From Myxococcales bacterium (GTDB taxonomy: Bacteria > Myxococcota_A > Polyangia > Polyangiales > GCA-016699535): a stretch of 64,000 nt of DNA. The notes beneath the pieces were generated by a model. The model made no database searches. It had not been told where the DNA came from and saw only the letters and a list, made by a program, of their open reading frames with translations. Positions 7,601 to 16,208 of the stretch are shown here, piece after piece. The stretch lies in NCBI GenBank assembly GCA_020633325.1, contig JACKDX010000003.1:1-64000 (forward strand). Reading direction: 5' to 3'. Position 1 is the first letter of the stretch. The number at the start of each line of letters is the position of its first letter. Both the position numbers and the translations under genes were made by a program.

Positions 7601-7731
7601 GACATTAGCTCCTGGTACGGGGTGGATACGACGTCGGCGCAGGCTAACCCGCCTCCTAGAAACGAACAAGTTTACAGATTTCCTCCGCCGGGGCTTTTGA
7701 CGGCGCGCACCCTACGGCGTAACTTCCGGCC

Positions 7732-8238
7732 ATGCCAAGTCCATTTTTGCGCTGGGGGCTGATATTTGCAGGGCTTTCTTTTGTAGTTTTCGTCGTCTTG
7801 AAGGTTTGGGCGCCCCTTCGGATATCCTCTAGAAAAAATCGACCCGCCCGGCAGAAAATTCTAGAGGCCAAGCAGCGAGCCGCCCTTGCGACCGAGCCGG
7901 CCGCCAAGGCGCTCGCCTTCCGGGAAGCGGCGGCCATTGCACTCGAAGAGTTGCGAAATCCGGCCTTGGCCAGCAGCCTTGCTCGGCGGGCCGAGCGGGC
8001 CTTCCCCGAGGACGTCGTGGCCCTTGAGTTGGTATCTCGCAGTATGCGCCTCGGTGCGCGTTTTGGCGCCCTCGAGCGGTTCTTATGGAAGCGGCTCGGG
8101 GAGGATCCGCACACGACGGGCGACGTGGCCTACCGCTGGGCGTTTGAAGAATTGGTGGCGCTCTATGAGGGGCCAATGAAGCGCAGGGACCGCGCGCGCG
8201 CGCTACGTCGTTTGACGGGAACGAGGCTTTCTCTTTGA
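7732..8238 (+). CDS. Membrane-anchored protein of unknown function, TPR-like helical
   Basis: The 168-residue protein begins with a membrane anchor (FLRWGLIFAGLSFVVFVVLKVWAPL, ~5-29) followed by a basic stretch and an Ala-rich helical region. That region (ILEAKQRAALATEPAAKALAFREAAAIALEEL, NPALASSLARRAERAFPEDVVALELVSRSM) has the alternating small/large spacing of TPR repeats but no clear consensus. It ends in a basic tail that overlaps the 3' end of the convergent lgt gene by 36 bp. The overlap is long but the reading frame and composition look coding. Function unknown. Confidence 0.55.
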   Translation: MPSPFLRWGLIFAGLSFVVFVVLKVWAPLRISSRKNRPARQKILEAKQRAALATEPAAKALAFREAAAIALEELRNPALASSLARRAERAFPEDVVALELVSRSMRLGARFGALERFLWKRLGEDPHTTGDVAYRWAFEELVALYEGPMKRRDRARALRRLTGTRLSL

Positions 8239-9087
8239 CTGCGAATCGGCGGGCAATTTAGCCCATGCGGGGACGGCGGGCTCGGGACGCGTATACACCA
8301 GATACATGAGCCATACAGACACGAGAAAGAGCCCGATCGATGCCCATTGCCCGGGCGTCAAGTCCAAGTAGCGGATATCGCCGCGCCCGGGCGCCTGCTC
8401 AGGCCGAAGCCGCAGGAAATCTAGAAAAAAGCGCACCGGCGCGTACATCATCGGTAGAAGTGCAAAATAAAATCCGGTCGGTCGAGGCTTCCGATCGAGC
8501 CAGGTAAACACTCCTACGGTAGCTATCGCCCAGAGTGCTTCGTACAAGCCCAGGTCGTGGCGCGGTTCGAAGGGCGGCTCACCCACCTGATAGTTGTCTA
8601 CCGCTAAGAAGAAGGTGGTCACGGTTCCAGGGTGATCGTGCGCCGTGAAACATCCTAAGCGTCCAAACACCCACCCAAACAGAAAACCGTAAGCGAGAAT
8701 TTCGCCCATGAGCATCATGGACATTTTTCGTTTGCGGCACCAAAGCCACAGTCCCAAAACCCCTCCCAGAAACCCCCCATAAGACGACAGACCTTGCCAA
8801 AACTTCACGAGCAGCCAGGGGTCTTCGGCGATACGCTGCGGATGATATAAAATCACATCCAAAACATGCGCGAGAAGAAACCCCAAGATTACTACCCAAG
8901 AGACAGCGTCCGAAGTTACGGCGGGCGAGATGCCCGCTTTTTCCGCGCGCCAATCGGCAATCTTGGCTCCTACGAGTACCCCGGTGGCCACCAAGATCCC
9001 GAAGGCATGTATGGGGAGTTTATGGCCTGTCGGAAGCGGTATGTTCCAGGGGCCGATTTCAATCCAAGGAATGTAAAGGGCAAGCAC
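8203..9087 (-). CDS. lgt: Prolipoprotein diacylglyceryl transferase
   Basis: The protein transfers a diacylglyceryl group from phosphatidylglycerol to the lipobox Cys of prolipoproteins in the inner membrane. Family features are visible: IHAFGILVATGVLVG, SSYGGFLGGVLG, the signature region GRLGCFTAHDHPG (the essential Arg kept; Cys where E. coli has Asn), RHDLGLYEA, and the C-terminal Arg motif APVRFFLDFLR. At least six hydrophobic segments are seen, and the C terminus is basic. The frame is open to 9192 but would overlap nth, so I place the start at GTG 9087 (about 294 residues, normal for the family); there is no strong ribosome-binding site. Several predicted lipoproteins in the window would be its substrates. 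Confidence 0.92.
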   Translation of the reverse strand: MLALYIPWIEIGPWNIPLPTGHKLPIHAFGILVATGVLVGAKIADWRAEKAGISPAVTSDAVSWVVILGFLLAHVLDVILYHPQRIAEDPWLLVKFWQGLSSYGGFLGGVLGLWLWCRKRKMSMMLMGEILAYGFLFGWVFGRLGCFTAHDHPGTVTTFFLAVDNYQVGEPPFEPRHDLGLYEALWAIATVGVFTWLDRKPRPTGFYFALLPMMYAPVRFFLDFLRLRPEQAPGRGDIRYLDLTPGQWASIGLFLVSVWLMYLVYTRPEPAVPAWAKLPADSQSKRKPRSRQTT

Positions 9088-9146
9088 GGCGGCAAGCCTA
9101 GACGAGGTTGGGAGACATTTCCACTGTCCCGTGCTTTTGTTCGAGC

Positions 9147-9893
9147 ATGACCGGTGAAGGAGGCTCCCCAGATGCCCCAGCAGAAAAGGCACGCAGGAAA
9201 GCCATTCATGCGCGGTTGAAGTTCATGCTGCCGCACCCCCGGTGCGAACTCGATTTCGACTCTCCCTGGCAGTTGCTCGTCGCCACCATTCTGGCCGCGC
9301 AAAGCACCGATAAAGGCGTGAACAAGGTGACGCCCGAGCTCTTTCGAAGGTGGCCGACGCCCGCCAAACTGGCTCGAGCGCCAAAGCCCGCAGTCGAGGT
9401 GGTGATTCGTCCTACCGGTTTTTACCGCAACAAGGCCAAGGCCATCTGTGGGGCGGCGCGTGTGGTGACAGAGAAGTATGGCGGTGAGGTGCCAAAGGAT
9501 ATGGCGGCGCTTTGCACCTTGCCAGGGGTCGCACGAAAGACCGCCAATGTGGTGCTTGGAACAGCGTTTGGCATTAACGCGGGCATGGCGATTGATACCC
9601 ATGCCAGCCGTGTTGCCAAACGCCTCGCACTCACTCAAAAAGACGATCCCGTCAAAATAGAAATGGAGCTATGCAGCCAGTTTCCCAAACGTGTCTGGAC
9701 CGCGCTCGGTCACCGGCTCGTATTGCACGGTCGCTATGTGTGCTTGGCGCGGCGGCCGAAGTGCGCCGAATGTCCCATCAACGAGTTATGTCCCTCAGCA
9801 CTTAGTGCTCCAGAACTCGCATGGCGGACTCGCGCCAGGGCTGCAGAAAAGACAATGCTCGAACAGCACCGGCCCACACGCCCCACGCATTGA
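9147..9893 (+). CDS. nth: Endonuclease III (DNA glycosylase/AP lyase)
   Basis: The 248-residue product is a base-excision-repair glycosylase for oxidised pyrimidines. It has the helix-hairpin-helix motif LPGVARKTANVVL with the catalytic Lys131, the catalytic Asp150 in AIDTHASRVAKRL, and a C-terminal [4Fe-4S] cluster motif with Cys199, Cys206, Cys209 and Cys215 (C-x6-C-x2-C-x5-C). The ATG at 9147 is chosen because it leaves a normal-length N terminus; an earlier start at 9108 adds 13 unconserved residues. It diverges from lgt with a 59-bp gap and lies 51 bp upstream of eno. Confidence 0.95.
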   Translation: MTGEGGSPDAPAEKARRKAIHARLKFMLPHPRCELDFDSPWQLLVATILAAQSTDKGVNKVTPELFRRWPTPAKLARAPKPAVEVVIRPTGFYRNKAKAICGAARVVTEKYGGEVPKDMAALCTLPGVARKTANVVLGTAFGINAGMAIDTHASRVAKRLALTQKDDPVKIEMELCSQFPKRVWTALGHRLVLHGRYVCLARRPKCAECPINELCPSALSAPELAWRTRARAAEKTMLEQHRPTRPTH

Positions 9894-9944
9894 AAAACCT
9901 GCCAGGGCGATCTATAGCGCGAGCACCAAACAAGGACGTGACAG

Positions 9945-11240
9945 ATGCCAACGCTTACCCAACTGCATGCACGGGAAATCCTCGACTCACGCGGCAACCC
10001 AACGATTGAAGTTGAGGCCCACCTTAGCAGCGGCCACGGTGCCTCCGCGGCCGTTCCCTCGGGGGCCTCTACGGGAGAGCACGAGGCGGTAGAGCTGCGT
10101 GATGCCGATCCCCAGCGTTACATGGGCAAAGGAGTGCTTGGCGCCGTCAAAAATGTGAACACCACGCTCAATGATGCGCTAAGAGGCATGCCAGCGGACG
10201 ACCAGCGCGCGATCGACACGGCGATGATCGAGCTTGATGGCACGCCCAATAAGCGCAAGCTCGGCGCAAATGCTATCCTGGGTGTCTCCATGGCCGTCGC
10301 GCGGGCTGCCGCGGGCGCTCAAGATAAGGCGCTCTGGGAATATCTGGGTGGCGATGCCGAGCCGCTCTTGCCCGCGCCCATGATGAACATCATCAACGGT
10401 GGCGTGCATGCCGATAGCGGGCTTGAAGTGCAGGAGTTCATGATCATGCCTGTGGGGGCTCCGAGCTTTAAAGAGGCCTTGCGCGCGGGCGCCGAAACTT
10501 TCCACTGTCTAAAGGCCTTGCTTCGGACGAAAGACCTTGCAACCAGTGTGGGCGACGAAGGCGGGTTTGCTCCGCGCTTGAAGAACAACGCCCAGGCCCT
10601 TGAAGTGATCTCAGAGGCGGTCGCTATGGCGGGATACGCGCTCGGCAAAGACATGGGCCTTGCACTCGATTGCGCTGCAAGTGAGTTTTACGATGCCAAG
10701 TCCCGCACCTACCGGTTTGACGGCAAAGCGCGCGACGTGGGCGAGCTGGTGGACATCTATGCTGGCTTGGTCAAGGATTTTCCCATCCTCTCCATCGAAG
10801 ACGGATGCTCAGAGGACGATTGGGAGGGCTGGAAAACATTAACTGAGAGGCTGGGAAACGACATACAGCTCGTGGGCGACGACTTGTTCGTCACCAACGT
10901 AGCCCGGCTAAGGCAGGGCATCGACCGCGGCATAGGCAACTCCGTGCTCATCAAGGTCAATCAAATCGGGACGGTGACAGAGACGCTCGATACCATGTCA
11001 CTCGCTACGACCCATCAGTATAGCAATGTGATTTCGCACCGAAGCGGCGAAACCGAGGATACGTTCATCGCTGATTTGGCGGTAGGCACAGGAGCGGGGC
11101 AAATAAAGACCGGATCGCTGTCAAGGTCGGAACGCGTCGCCAAATACAACCGACTGCTGCGGATTGAAGAAGCGCTTGGGGCATCCGTCCGATATGCCGG
11201 TCGTTCCCGCCTGGCCCCCGGGCGCACACGCTCTTCATGA
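9945..11240 (+). CDS. eno: Enolase
   Basis: The 431-residue protein converts 2-phosphoglycerate to phosphoenolpyruvate in glycolysis. It matches over its length: REILDSRGNPTIEVE, PSGASTGEHEAVELRD, GANAILGVSMA, the metal-ligand regions ALDCAASEFYD, LSIEDGCSEDD and LVGDDLFVTN, the catalytic Lys in LIKVNQIGT, and SHRSGETEDTFIADLAVG. ATG 9945 gives the expected MPTLTQLHAREILDSRG start. Length is normal. Its stop codon forms the 6-bp palindrome TCATGA with the stop codon of the convergent accC. Confidence 0.98.
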   Translation: MPTLTQLHAREILDSRGNPTIEVEAHLSSGHGASAAVPSGASTGEHEAVELRDADPQRYMGKGVLGAVKNVNTTLNDALRGMPADDQRAIDTAMIELDGTPNKRKLGANAILGVSMAVARAAAGAQDKALWEYLGGDAEPLLPAPMMNIINGGVHADSGLEVQEFMIMPVGAPSFKEALRAGAETFHCLKALLRTKDLATSVGDEGGFAPRLKNNAQALEVISEAVAMAGYALGKDMGLALDCAASEFYDAKSRTYRFDGKARDVGELVDIYAGLVKDFPILSIEDGCSEDDWEGWKTLTERLGNDIQLVGDDLFVTNVARLRQGIDRGIGNSVLIKVNQIGTVTETLDTMSLATTHQYSNVISHRSGETEDTFIADLAVGTGAGQIKTGSLSRSERVAKYNRLLRIEEALGASVRYAGRSRLAPGRTRSS

Positions 11241-12602
11241 CAGGGAGCGGGTGAGCCGCTGGCTCAGATCGGTATCATATTGACCGGCGCGAAACGCGTG
11301 ATCGGCAAGTACGGAACGTAAGAACGACAGATTGGTCACCAAAGGCTCGATAATCGTGCCGCCGAGGGCACGATCCAAGAGCAAAAGCGCTTGGTGCCGC
11401 GTCGGTGCGTGCGCGACGATTTTTGCCAGCAAGGAGTCATAGTATGGGGTCACCGTACTCTCCGGGCCAATCCCCGCATCCACCCGCACGGAACCCACGG
11501 GAAGCAAAGGCCAGCGAAGTTGTTCAATCTGCCCGGGGCTGGGGGCAAAATCCTTGGCGGGATTCTCAGCGCAGATGCGCGCCTCGATGGCATGGCCGGA
11601 AGGAAGCTTGTGCTCGAGCTCAATGGGCAGTAATTCCCCCGCTGAGATTTGTAACTGAAGCTCAACCAAATCGATGCCCCAACACATCTCGGTCACGGGG
11701 TGCTCTACTTGCAGCCTGGCGTTGACTTCGAGAAAGTAGAAACGCCCATCGGCATCCACCAAAAATTCACATGTGCCAGCGTTCTGATAACCGACGGCTT
11801 CAAAAATGCTGACTGCGGCTGCGATCATCTGCTCACGCACGGATTCTCCATCATGCATGTAGGTAAAGATTGGCGCCGGGGACTCCTCGATCAATTTCTG
11901 ATGCCGACGCTGCACGCTGCACTCGCGTTCCCCGAGCGCTAGGATTTTGCCCGAGCTGTCCCCAATGAGCTGGACCTCCACATGCCGCGGCCGGTCTACA
12001 TAGTGCTCGAGATAGACGCGTCCATCGCCAAAAGCCGCTTCGGCGCGCCGTTGACACCGCTCGATCGCAGAGCGCAGGGCTTCGGGCTCTCCGATGCGTT
12101 CCATGCCCAGGCCACCGCCTCCGGCCACGGCCTTAGCCAACAACGGATAGCCGATCTCGTCCGCCAGCCGCGGAAGATCTGCAGCTACGTCGAGGACGGC
12201 GCTCGCCTCACTGCATCTCACACCAGCGTCCGACGCCACGAGACGCGCGCGCACCTTGTCGCCAAATAACCTGAGTATTTCGGGACTTGGCCCCACAAAC
12301 GCCAGCCCGGCATCATGTACGGCCTGGGCAAAGGCGGGGTTTTCGCTCAGCAGACCGTACCCGGGATGGATCGCCTCGGCTTTCTTGCTTCGCGCCGCTT
12401 GAAGGATCGCCTCGGAGTTCAAGTAGGATTCGCGCACGGGCGCGGCGCCCACACATACAGCCTCGTCGCAGGCCTGAACGTGCATGCTGTCTTTCTCGGC
12501 TTCGCTGTAGATCGCCACTGTTTCGATGCCGAGGCGTTTGCACGTTCTTGCGATTCGGGTGGCTATTTCACCTCGGTTTGCTATCAAGACTTTGCTAAAC
12601 AT
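11235..12602 (-). CDS. accC: Biotin carboxylase (acyl-CoA carboxylase subunit)
   Basis: The 455-residue ATP-grasp enzyme carboxylates biotin on a carrier protein. It begins MFSKVLIANRGEIATRIART, has HPGYGLLSEN, SPEILRLFGDK, RHVEVQLIGD, the substrate loop ECSVQRRHQKLIEESPAP and the active-site block EVNARLQVEHPVTE. It ends at the biotin carboxylase C-terminal domain (TNLSFLRSVLADHAF), with no fused biotin-carrier or transferase domain. No accB or transferase gene is adjacent, so it may serve acetyl-CoA carboxylase or another acyl-CoA/pyruvate carboxylase. One oddity is GGGGLGM (161-167), where Arg or Lys normally follows the glycines. ATG 12602 is chosen by homology over the longer open frame to 12695. 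Confidence 0.93.
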   Translation of the reverse strand: MFSKVLIANRGEIATRIARTCKRLGIETVAIYSEAEKDSMHVQACDEAVCVGAAPVRESYLNSEAILQAARSKKAEAIHPGYGLLSENPAFAQAVHDAGLAFVGPSPEILRLFGDKVRARLVASDAGVRCSEASAVLDVAADLPRLADEIGYPLLAKAVAGGGGLGMERIGEPEALRSAIERCQRRAEAAFGDGRVYLEHYVDRPRHVEVQLIGDSSGKILALGERECSVQRRHQKLIEESPAPIFTYMHDGESVREQMIAAAVSIFEAVGYQNAGTCEFLVDADGRFYFLEVNARLQVEHPVTEMCWGIDLVELQLQISAGELLPIELEHKLPSGHAIEARICAENPAKDFAPSPGQIEQLRWPLLPVGSVRVDAGIGPESTVTPYYDSLLAKIVAHAPTRHQALLLLDRALGGTIIEPLVTNLSFLRSVLADHAFRAGQYDTDLSQRLTRSLS

Positions 12603-12638
12603 GACGGCCTCGAAAATTAAGTTGGGGGAGGGTAACGC

Positions 12639-13154
12639 GTGAAGCGCCGTAAAGCTACGGCAACCAAAAGAACCTGCGGGACGGTTAAGGTCCATCTGTC
12701 CGTTCGAGGTGTACGCCCGACAAAGAAGTTTAAGGCCGCACTCGCGCTTCGGGCGCGCCGCATGCTCCGCGCCCTAAGTATAGAAGCTCCCGAGCTTTCC
12801 ATCCTGTTGTGCGACGATGGCTCGATGCGAACGCTGAATCGCGATTATCGCAAACAGGACAAGCCAACCGACGTGCTGGCGTTTCCGATGGGGGCTCGTC
12901 CCAGGAGCAACGCGTCCGTACTACTGGGGGATGTGGTCATCTCCCTCCCCACCGCACGGCGGCAGGCTGCGGGGCGGGGACACGATGCCATGGAAGAAGT
13001 GACCTTCCTGCTCGCGCACGGCCTTTTGCACTTGCTCGGAATGGACCACCGCGATCCTGAGGAGGAAGAATCGATGATGCGTTATGCCTGTGCGCTGTGG
13101 GCGACCTCCAGACGGACTCTAGGTCATGTGGATAAGAGCAAAGCTGGCTACTGA
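12639..13154 (+). CDS. ybeY: Endoribonuclease YbeY (16S rRNA maturation)
   Basis: The 171-residue metalloprotein has the diagnostic zinc motif H127-x3-H131-x5-H137 in LLAHGLLHLLGMDHRDP and the family block LNRDYRKQDKPTDVLAFPM. YbeY is a single-strand endoribonuclease involved in 16S rRNA 3'-end processing and ribosome quality control. The N terminus is about 15 residues longer and more basic than usual. Translation starts at GTG with GGGGAGGG 6 bases upstream. It diverges from accC with a 36-bp gap. It is not in the common phoH-ybeY arrangement here. Confidence 0.95.
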   Translation: MKRRKATATKRTCGTVKVHLSVRGVRPTKKFKAALALRARRMLRALSIEAPELSILLCDDGSMRTLNRDYRKQDKPTDVLAFPMGARPRSNASVLLGDVVISLPTARRQAAGRGHDAMEEVTFLLAHGLLHLLGMDHRDPEEEESMMRYACALWATSRRTLGHVDKSKAGY

Positions 13155-13501
13155 AATGGCTAGCACATCAGAGCGAGGCACCCCGGCACATTGGCAACTT
13201 ATGCTTATAAATCAGTAGTTTATGGGCGGTTCTTCGACGAGGCTAGAATCTTTTGAGTTCTGCATCTCCATGTGTGGACACGCTGTGGATACGATAGAGT
13301 TGGCTCTCGCCACGCAGGGGATCGGCTAGCAAGCCGTCAGGCTTTCCCACAACGCGGGGTTGCCAATAATCCACGATCGCATCTTTTTTTTAAAGAACAG
13401 GCGGAATTCGCTTGTCAGATCGAATGGCAGGTGCATAGATTGCGGCAATTCTCGTGTGGGGCAACGGCCCGCGCGCGCACAAGTGACAAGGAGGACACCC
13501 C
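13155..13501. other. 347-bp intergenic region upstream of the HU-like gene
   Basis: No gene is evident. It contains a small hairpin (AAGCC-GTCA-GGCTT, 13331-13344), A/T-rich tracts around 13200-13220 and 13383-13397, and a possible promoter near its end (see separate entry). No tRNA or riboswitch-like structure was recognised. Confidence 0.5.
13412..13440 (+). promoter_or_regulatory. Possible promoter of the HU-like gene
   Basis: TTGTCA (13412-13417) and ATAGAT (13435-13440) are separated by 17 bp, about 60 bp before the start codon. The -35 is good and the -10 is poor, so this is a candidate only. The following Shine-Dalgarno sequence AAGGAGG is perfect. Confidence 0.35.
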
Positions 13502-13816
13502 ATGGCAACCGGTAAGCGTATGACAAAGGCGCAAATCATCGGCGAACTCTCGGACAAGTCAGGACTGACAAAAAAAGAGGTTTCATCGATATTCAACGGG
13601 CTTCAGGATCTTGTGAGGCGTGAACTCGGCAAGCGCGGACCTGGTGAGTTCGTCATCCCAGATATGCTCAAGCTGAAGGTACGCAACATCCCCGCGCGCA
13701 AGGAGCGCAAAGGGCTGGATCCTTTTACAAAGCAAGAGCGTGTCTTTCCCGCCAAGCCTGCCACCAAAAAGGTGCGAGCGACGGCTCTAAAGAAGCTCAA
13801 GGACTTGGTCGCCTAG
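13502..13816 (+). CDS. HU/IHF-family DNA-binding protein
   Basis: The 104-residue protein has the HU fold: an N-terminal helical dimerisation part (MTKAQIIGELSDKSGLTKKEVSSIFNGL), then the beta-arm region (GEFVIPDMLKLKVRNIPARKERKG) with FTKQERVFPAKPATKKVR, and a Lys-rich C-terminal tail (TALKKLKDLVA). The arm sequence differs from E. coli HU, with IPARKERKGLDP instead of the GRNPQTG-type tip, a variant I associate with deltaproteobacterial proteins. It is a nucleoid-associated protein that bends DNA. An ideal AAGGAGG lies 7 bases before the ATG and a strong intrinsic terminator follows, so it is monocistronic and probably highly expressed. Confidence 0.92.
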   Translation: MATGKRMTKAQIIGELSDKSGLTKKEVSSIFNGLQDLVRRELGKRGPGEFVIPDMLKLKVRNIPARKERKGLDPFTKQERVFPAKPATKKVRATALKKLKDLVA

Positions 13817-13842
13817 ACACTCAAGGCGCATCGACCGATCGG

Positions 13843-13879
13843 ACGGGGCGGGTAATTTTTTGCCTGCCCCGTTTGTTTT
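13843..13879 (+). terminator. Rho-independent terminator of the HU-like gene
   Basis: A 10-bp GC-rich stem (ACGGGGCGGG, 13843-13852, with 13863-13872, one G-U pair) with a 10-nt loop is followed by TTGTTTTC. It lies 26 bases after the stop codon and is the clearest intrinsic terminator after a monocistronic gene in the window. Confidence 0.85.
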
Positions 13880-14246
13880 CGAGGTCATTCAAACCCATCG
13901 CTTTATTATCGACCGCGCCCTGCCGGTAAGCGCCTCTTCTCAGGGGCATCCTACTGCGCTGATTGACAAGCCTTGGCTGCGTAAATCTTGGAAGTCCAAT
14001 CGCGCCTATCTCACGGCGCATTCGGACACGCAGGCCTCGCCACTTGTGGACGATTTGCTCCAACCCGCCAAGGCTGCTCTCGTAAGGGTGCCCCGCACCG
14101 TACCAAAGGTAGCAACCGTCGCAATCCCATATTAGATGGGTGCTCCTGGATGAGTTGTCAGAGAGAAGCCGAGGGAGCCCGGAGTGCCTTCGGTCATGTT
14201 GTGCGGGTTGGCTTGCCCGGCTGCCCCTGGGTGCTAGATACCGTGC
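13880..14246. other. Intergenic region before the CxxCH lipoprotein gene
   Basis: About 370 bp without a supportable gene. Short frames exist on both strands (for example 13860-14135 and 13988-14326) but have no recognisable features or ribosome-binding sites. No RNA gene was recognised. It may be 5' regulatory DNA or decayed coding sequence. Confidence 0.4.
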
Positions 14247-16208
14247 ATGCGAGGTTCCGGGATATCTTTGCGCCCTGCGTGGTGGGTGATTTTAACGATG
14301 ACGGTTGCCAGCGCATGCACGCTTGAACCCACCTCACCTATAGCCGAAGCATCTCAAGGTTACTCAAATATTCCTCCGCTCTACTATGTCACCGTAAAAA
14401 CCGGTGCTCCGTTGTACCGCGTCCACCCGGTGCGGGGGAATCTTTATCGAATAGAGGAACCTTGGCCGCAGGGCGGGCATTTCATTCAATGGGGCATTGC
14501 TAGCGACTACGCCCTGCTTCTGCCTTTCGATCCGGATCCACAGTTCGCTCCGGCAGGTGCCATGGCATGGGTGCACCTTAGCGATATTCAATCTCAAGAT
14601 GGTGCTGTGGATGATTACAGTATCTGGTATCAAGAAACTCGATTCAATTCCTGTCCGTCGTACACTTTCGCAGGAACGACCGGTCGTTTGCGTTTCCGGC
14701 AGACCACCTCTTTGGAGTGGATGCGAACACGCGGTGCGATTGGACCGTTTATCGTAGCACAAGATGCAACCGGAGAACTTAGCCTTGTGTCAAACAGCTG
14801 CAGCAAGCAAGTGCGTCCATGGAAGCGCGATAGATCCTATCGCTCGTGTGCCGAGTTCAATCAACAGCGATCTGCCTCTGGTTATTTCACGGTCGATACA
14901 CTGCGCGCCATGGTACAATCCGGCAGCTATGGGAGTATTGATGAGCTGTGGCAAGGTTTGCACAAGCAGCAAAAATCCGGTGAGGAGGCTTTCGGCGCCG
15001 ATAGCTTTCCAGCGCTGTATGCAGCGGTATATCGATCGCGGAGTCTACAGCGGGCCGGCACAGGACTTGGCGACCAACAGCCTTGGCCACGAATTATAGC
15101 AAGCAACGCGCTTGGCGATTTGTTGATTGCTATTGAGGGCAAGTCTCATGTCGCGACTGAACAGGACCCAGAGCCCCAGACGATGGAGGTGATGGCGTTC
15201 CGGTGCGAGCCTGGTCAAATCGGTTCCGAGCCAGCGTTGGTGGTGGAAACACCCGAGGGGCTGAAATGGTTAGAACCCACGGCAAACGCTCCGGATTGGC
15301 TTGTGAAAAAGGCCCGCGCGACATCGCCAGATGTGACCGTGCGATCCGTGTGCAGTCAATGCCACGGTGAGCGTATGCATCCGAACATCGATGGCTATCC
15401 CTTTTGGCCCGGATGGATTGGTTCGCACGATCGCGGTTTGACTGACTTTCCTTCCATGCTGGGCGAAGCGGCAATTATGCGTCATATCGCTGAGCGGCTC
15501 GATGTAGGGGATGCGGGGGCAGCCCGCTTCAAACCGGTATTTGGTGACGACCGCATGCGCTATTTCATGTTGATGGCCCAGGGAACTGATGGCGAGGAGT
15601 TCTTGCCTGATGCCAGGGAGCAACGTCACGTTTTGGGGTTGGGGGGGCAGCTAGATGCCCTGACCTCTCTGCAATACAGGCTTAACGGTTTGAGAGTCGC
15701 AGACACCATCATTCAAAGAATGAACTCGGCTTACCCGGAGCCCGCGCAACAAATGCTGATCTTGACGCTCTTGTATGAGGTGCTGTCTACATTCACTCTC
15801 TCGAATCCCATCCACCCCAAGTACCAACCCTTGTTGGCCCCTTTCGATCTGAGCGAAGGGCAGCTTGCTCAGACTCAAAGACGTATCGATGCTGGTAGCG
15901 ACGGGTTTGTGGGGTTGTTTAAGTTGGCGCTCGATAGTTTTCCTACGCAGATAGTGAAGAGCTCCCGGCACACGATATCTGCGGAACTCGATGCCGTCCG
16001 CAGCGATCTCAGCCAGATCCATCCGCAGCGGCTGCTGATTCTGGAGCAACTGGGTTTGGCACCTGAGACGTGGTCACCAACACTGCAACCGCCAGGAGCC
16101 GTTGTCTACCGTCTGAACCCTGGCGAGGCCCTTGAAATCGACTTGATCTGGCCAGCGCTTGAACATCATTTTGACTACGGTTTACCTGCCCGCGCTCCTA
16201 GCCCATAA
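14247..16208 (+). CDS. Putative lipoprotein with a c-type haem-binding motif
   Basis: The 653-residue protein has an export signal (MRGSGISLRPAWWVILTMTVASAC) with a plausible lipobox ending at Cys24. In the middle, CSQCH (369-373) is a CxxCH motif for covalent haem attachment, followed by GERMHPN with a Met that could be an axial ligand. The ~340 residues before it have several Trp/Tyr-rich segments (YSIWYQETRFNSCPSYTF) and Cys residues. The C-terminal part is helical and without motifs. One CxxCH in such a long protein could be a cytochrome-like redox domain or, less likely, chance. I do not recognise the family. It is monocistronic; its 3' end overlaps a protease relic on the other strand. 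Confidence 0.6.
   Translation: MRGSGISLRPAWWVILTMTVASACTLEPTSPIAEASQGYSNIPPLYYVTVKTGAPLYRVHPVRGNLYRIEEPWPQGGHFIQWGIASDYALLLPFDPDPQFAPAGAMAWVHLSDIQSQDGAVDDYSIWYQETRFNSCPSYTFAGTTGRLRFRQTTSLEWMRTRGAIGPFIVAQDATGELSLVSNSCSKQVRPWKRDRSYRSCAEFNQQRSASGYFTVDTLRAMVQSGSYGSIDELWQGLHKQQKSGEEAFGADSFPALYAAVYRSRSLQRAGTGLGDQQPWPRIIASNALGDLLIAIEGKSHVATEQDPEPQTMEVMAFRCEPGQIGSEPALVVETPEGLKWLEPTANAPDWLVKKARATSPDVTVRSVCSQCHGERMHPNIDGYPFWPGWIGSHDRGLTDFPSMLGEAAIMRHIAERLDVGDAGAARFKPVFGDDRMRYFMLMAQGTDGEEFLPDAREQRHVLGLGGQLDALTSLQYRLNGLRVADTIIQRMNSAYPEPAQQMLILTLLYEVLSTFTLSNPIHPKYQPLLAPFDLSEGQLAQTQRRIDAGSDGFVGLFKLALDSFPTQIVKSSRHTISAELDAVRSDLSQIHPQRLLILEQLGLAPETWSPTLQPPGAVVYRLNPGEALEIDLIWPALEHHFDYGLPARAPSP

Noticed and set aside
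8203..9087. Lgt with Cys instead of Asn in the GRxG signature, read as a loss of function
   Set aside because: The GRxGC form is, as far as I know, common in deltaproteobacterial Lgt proteins, so it is a normal variant.
13860..14135. 91-codon plus-strand open frame after the HU terminator
   Set aside because: It begins inside the terminator hairpin, has no ribosome-binding site and no protein-like pattern.
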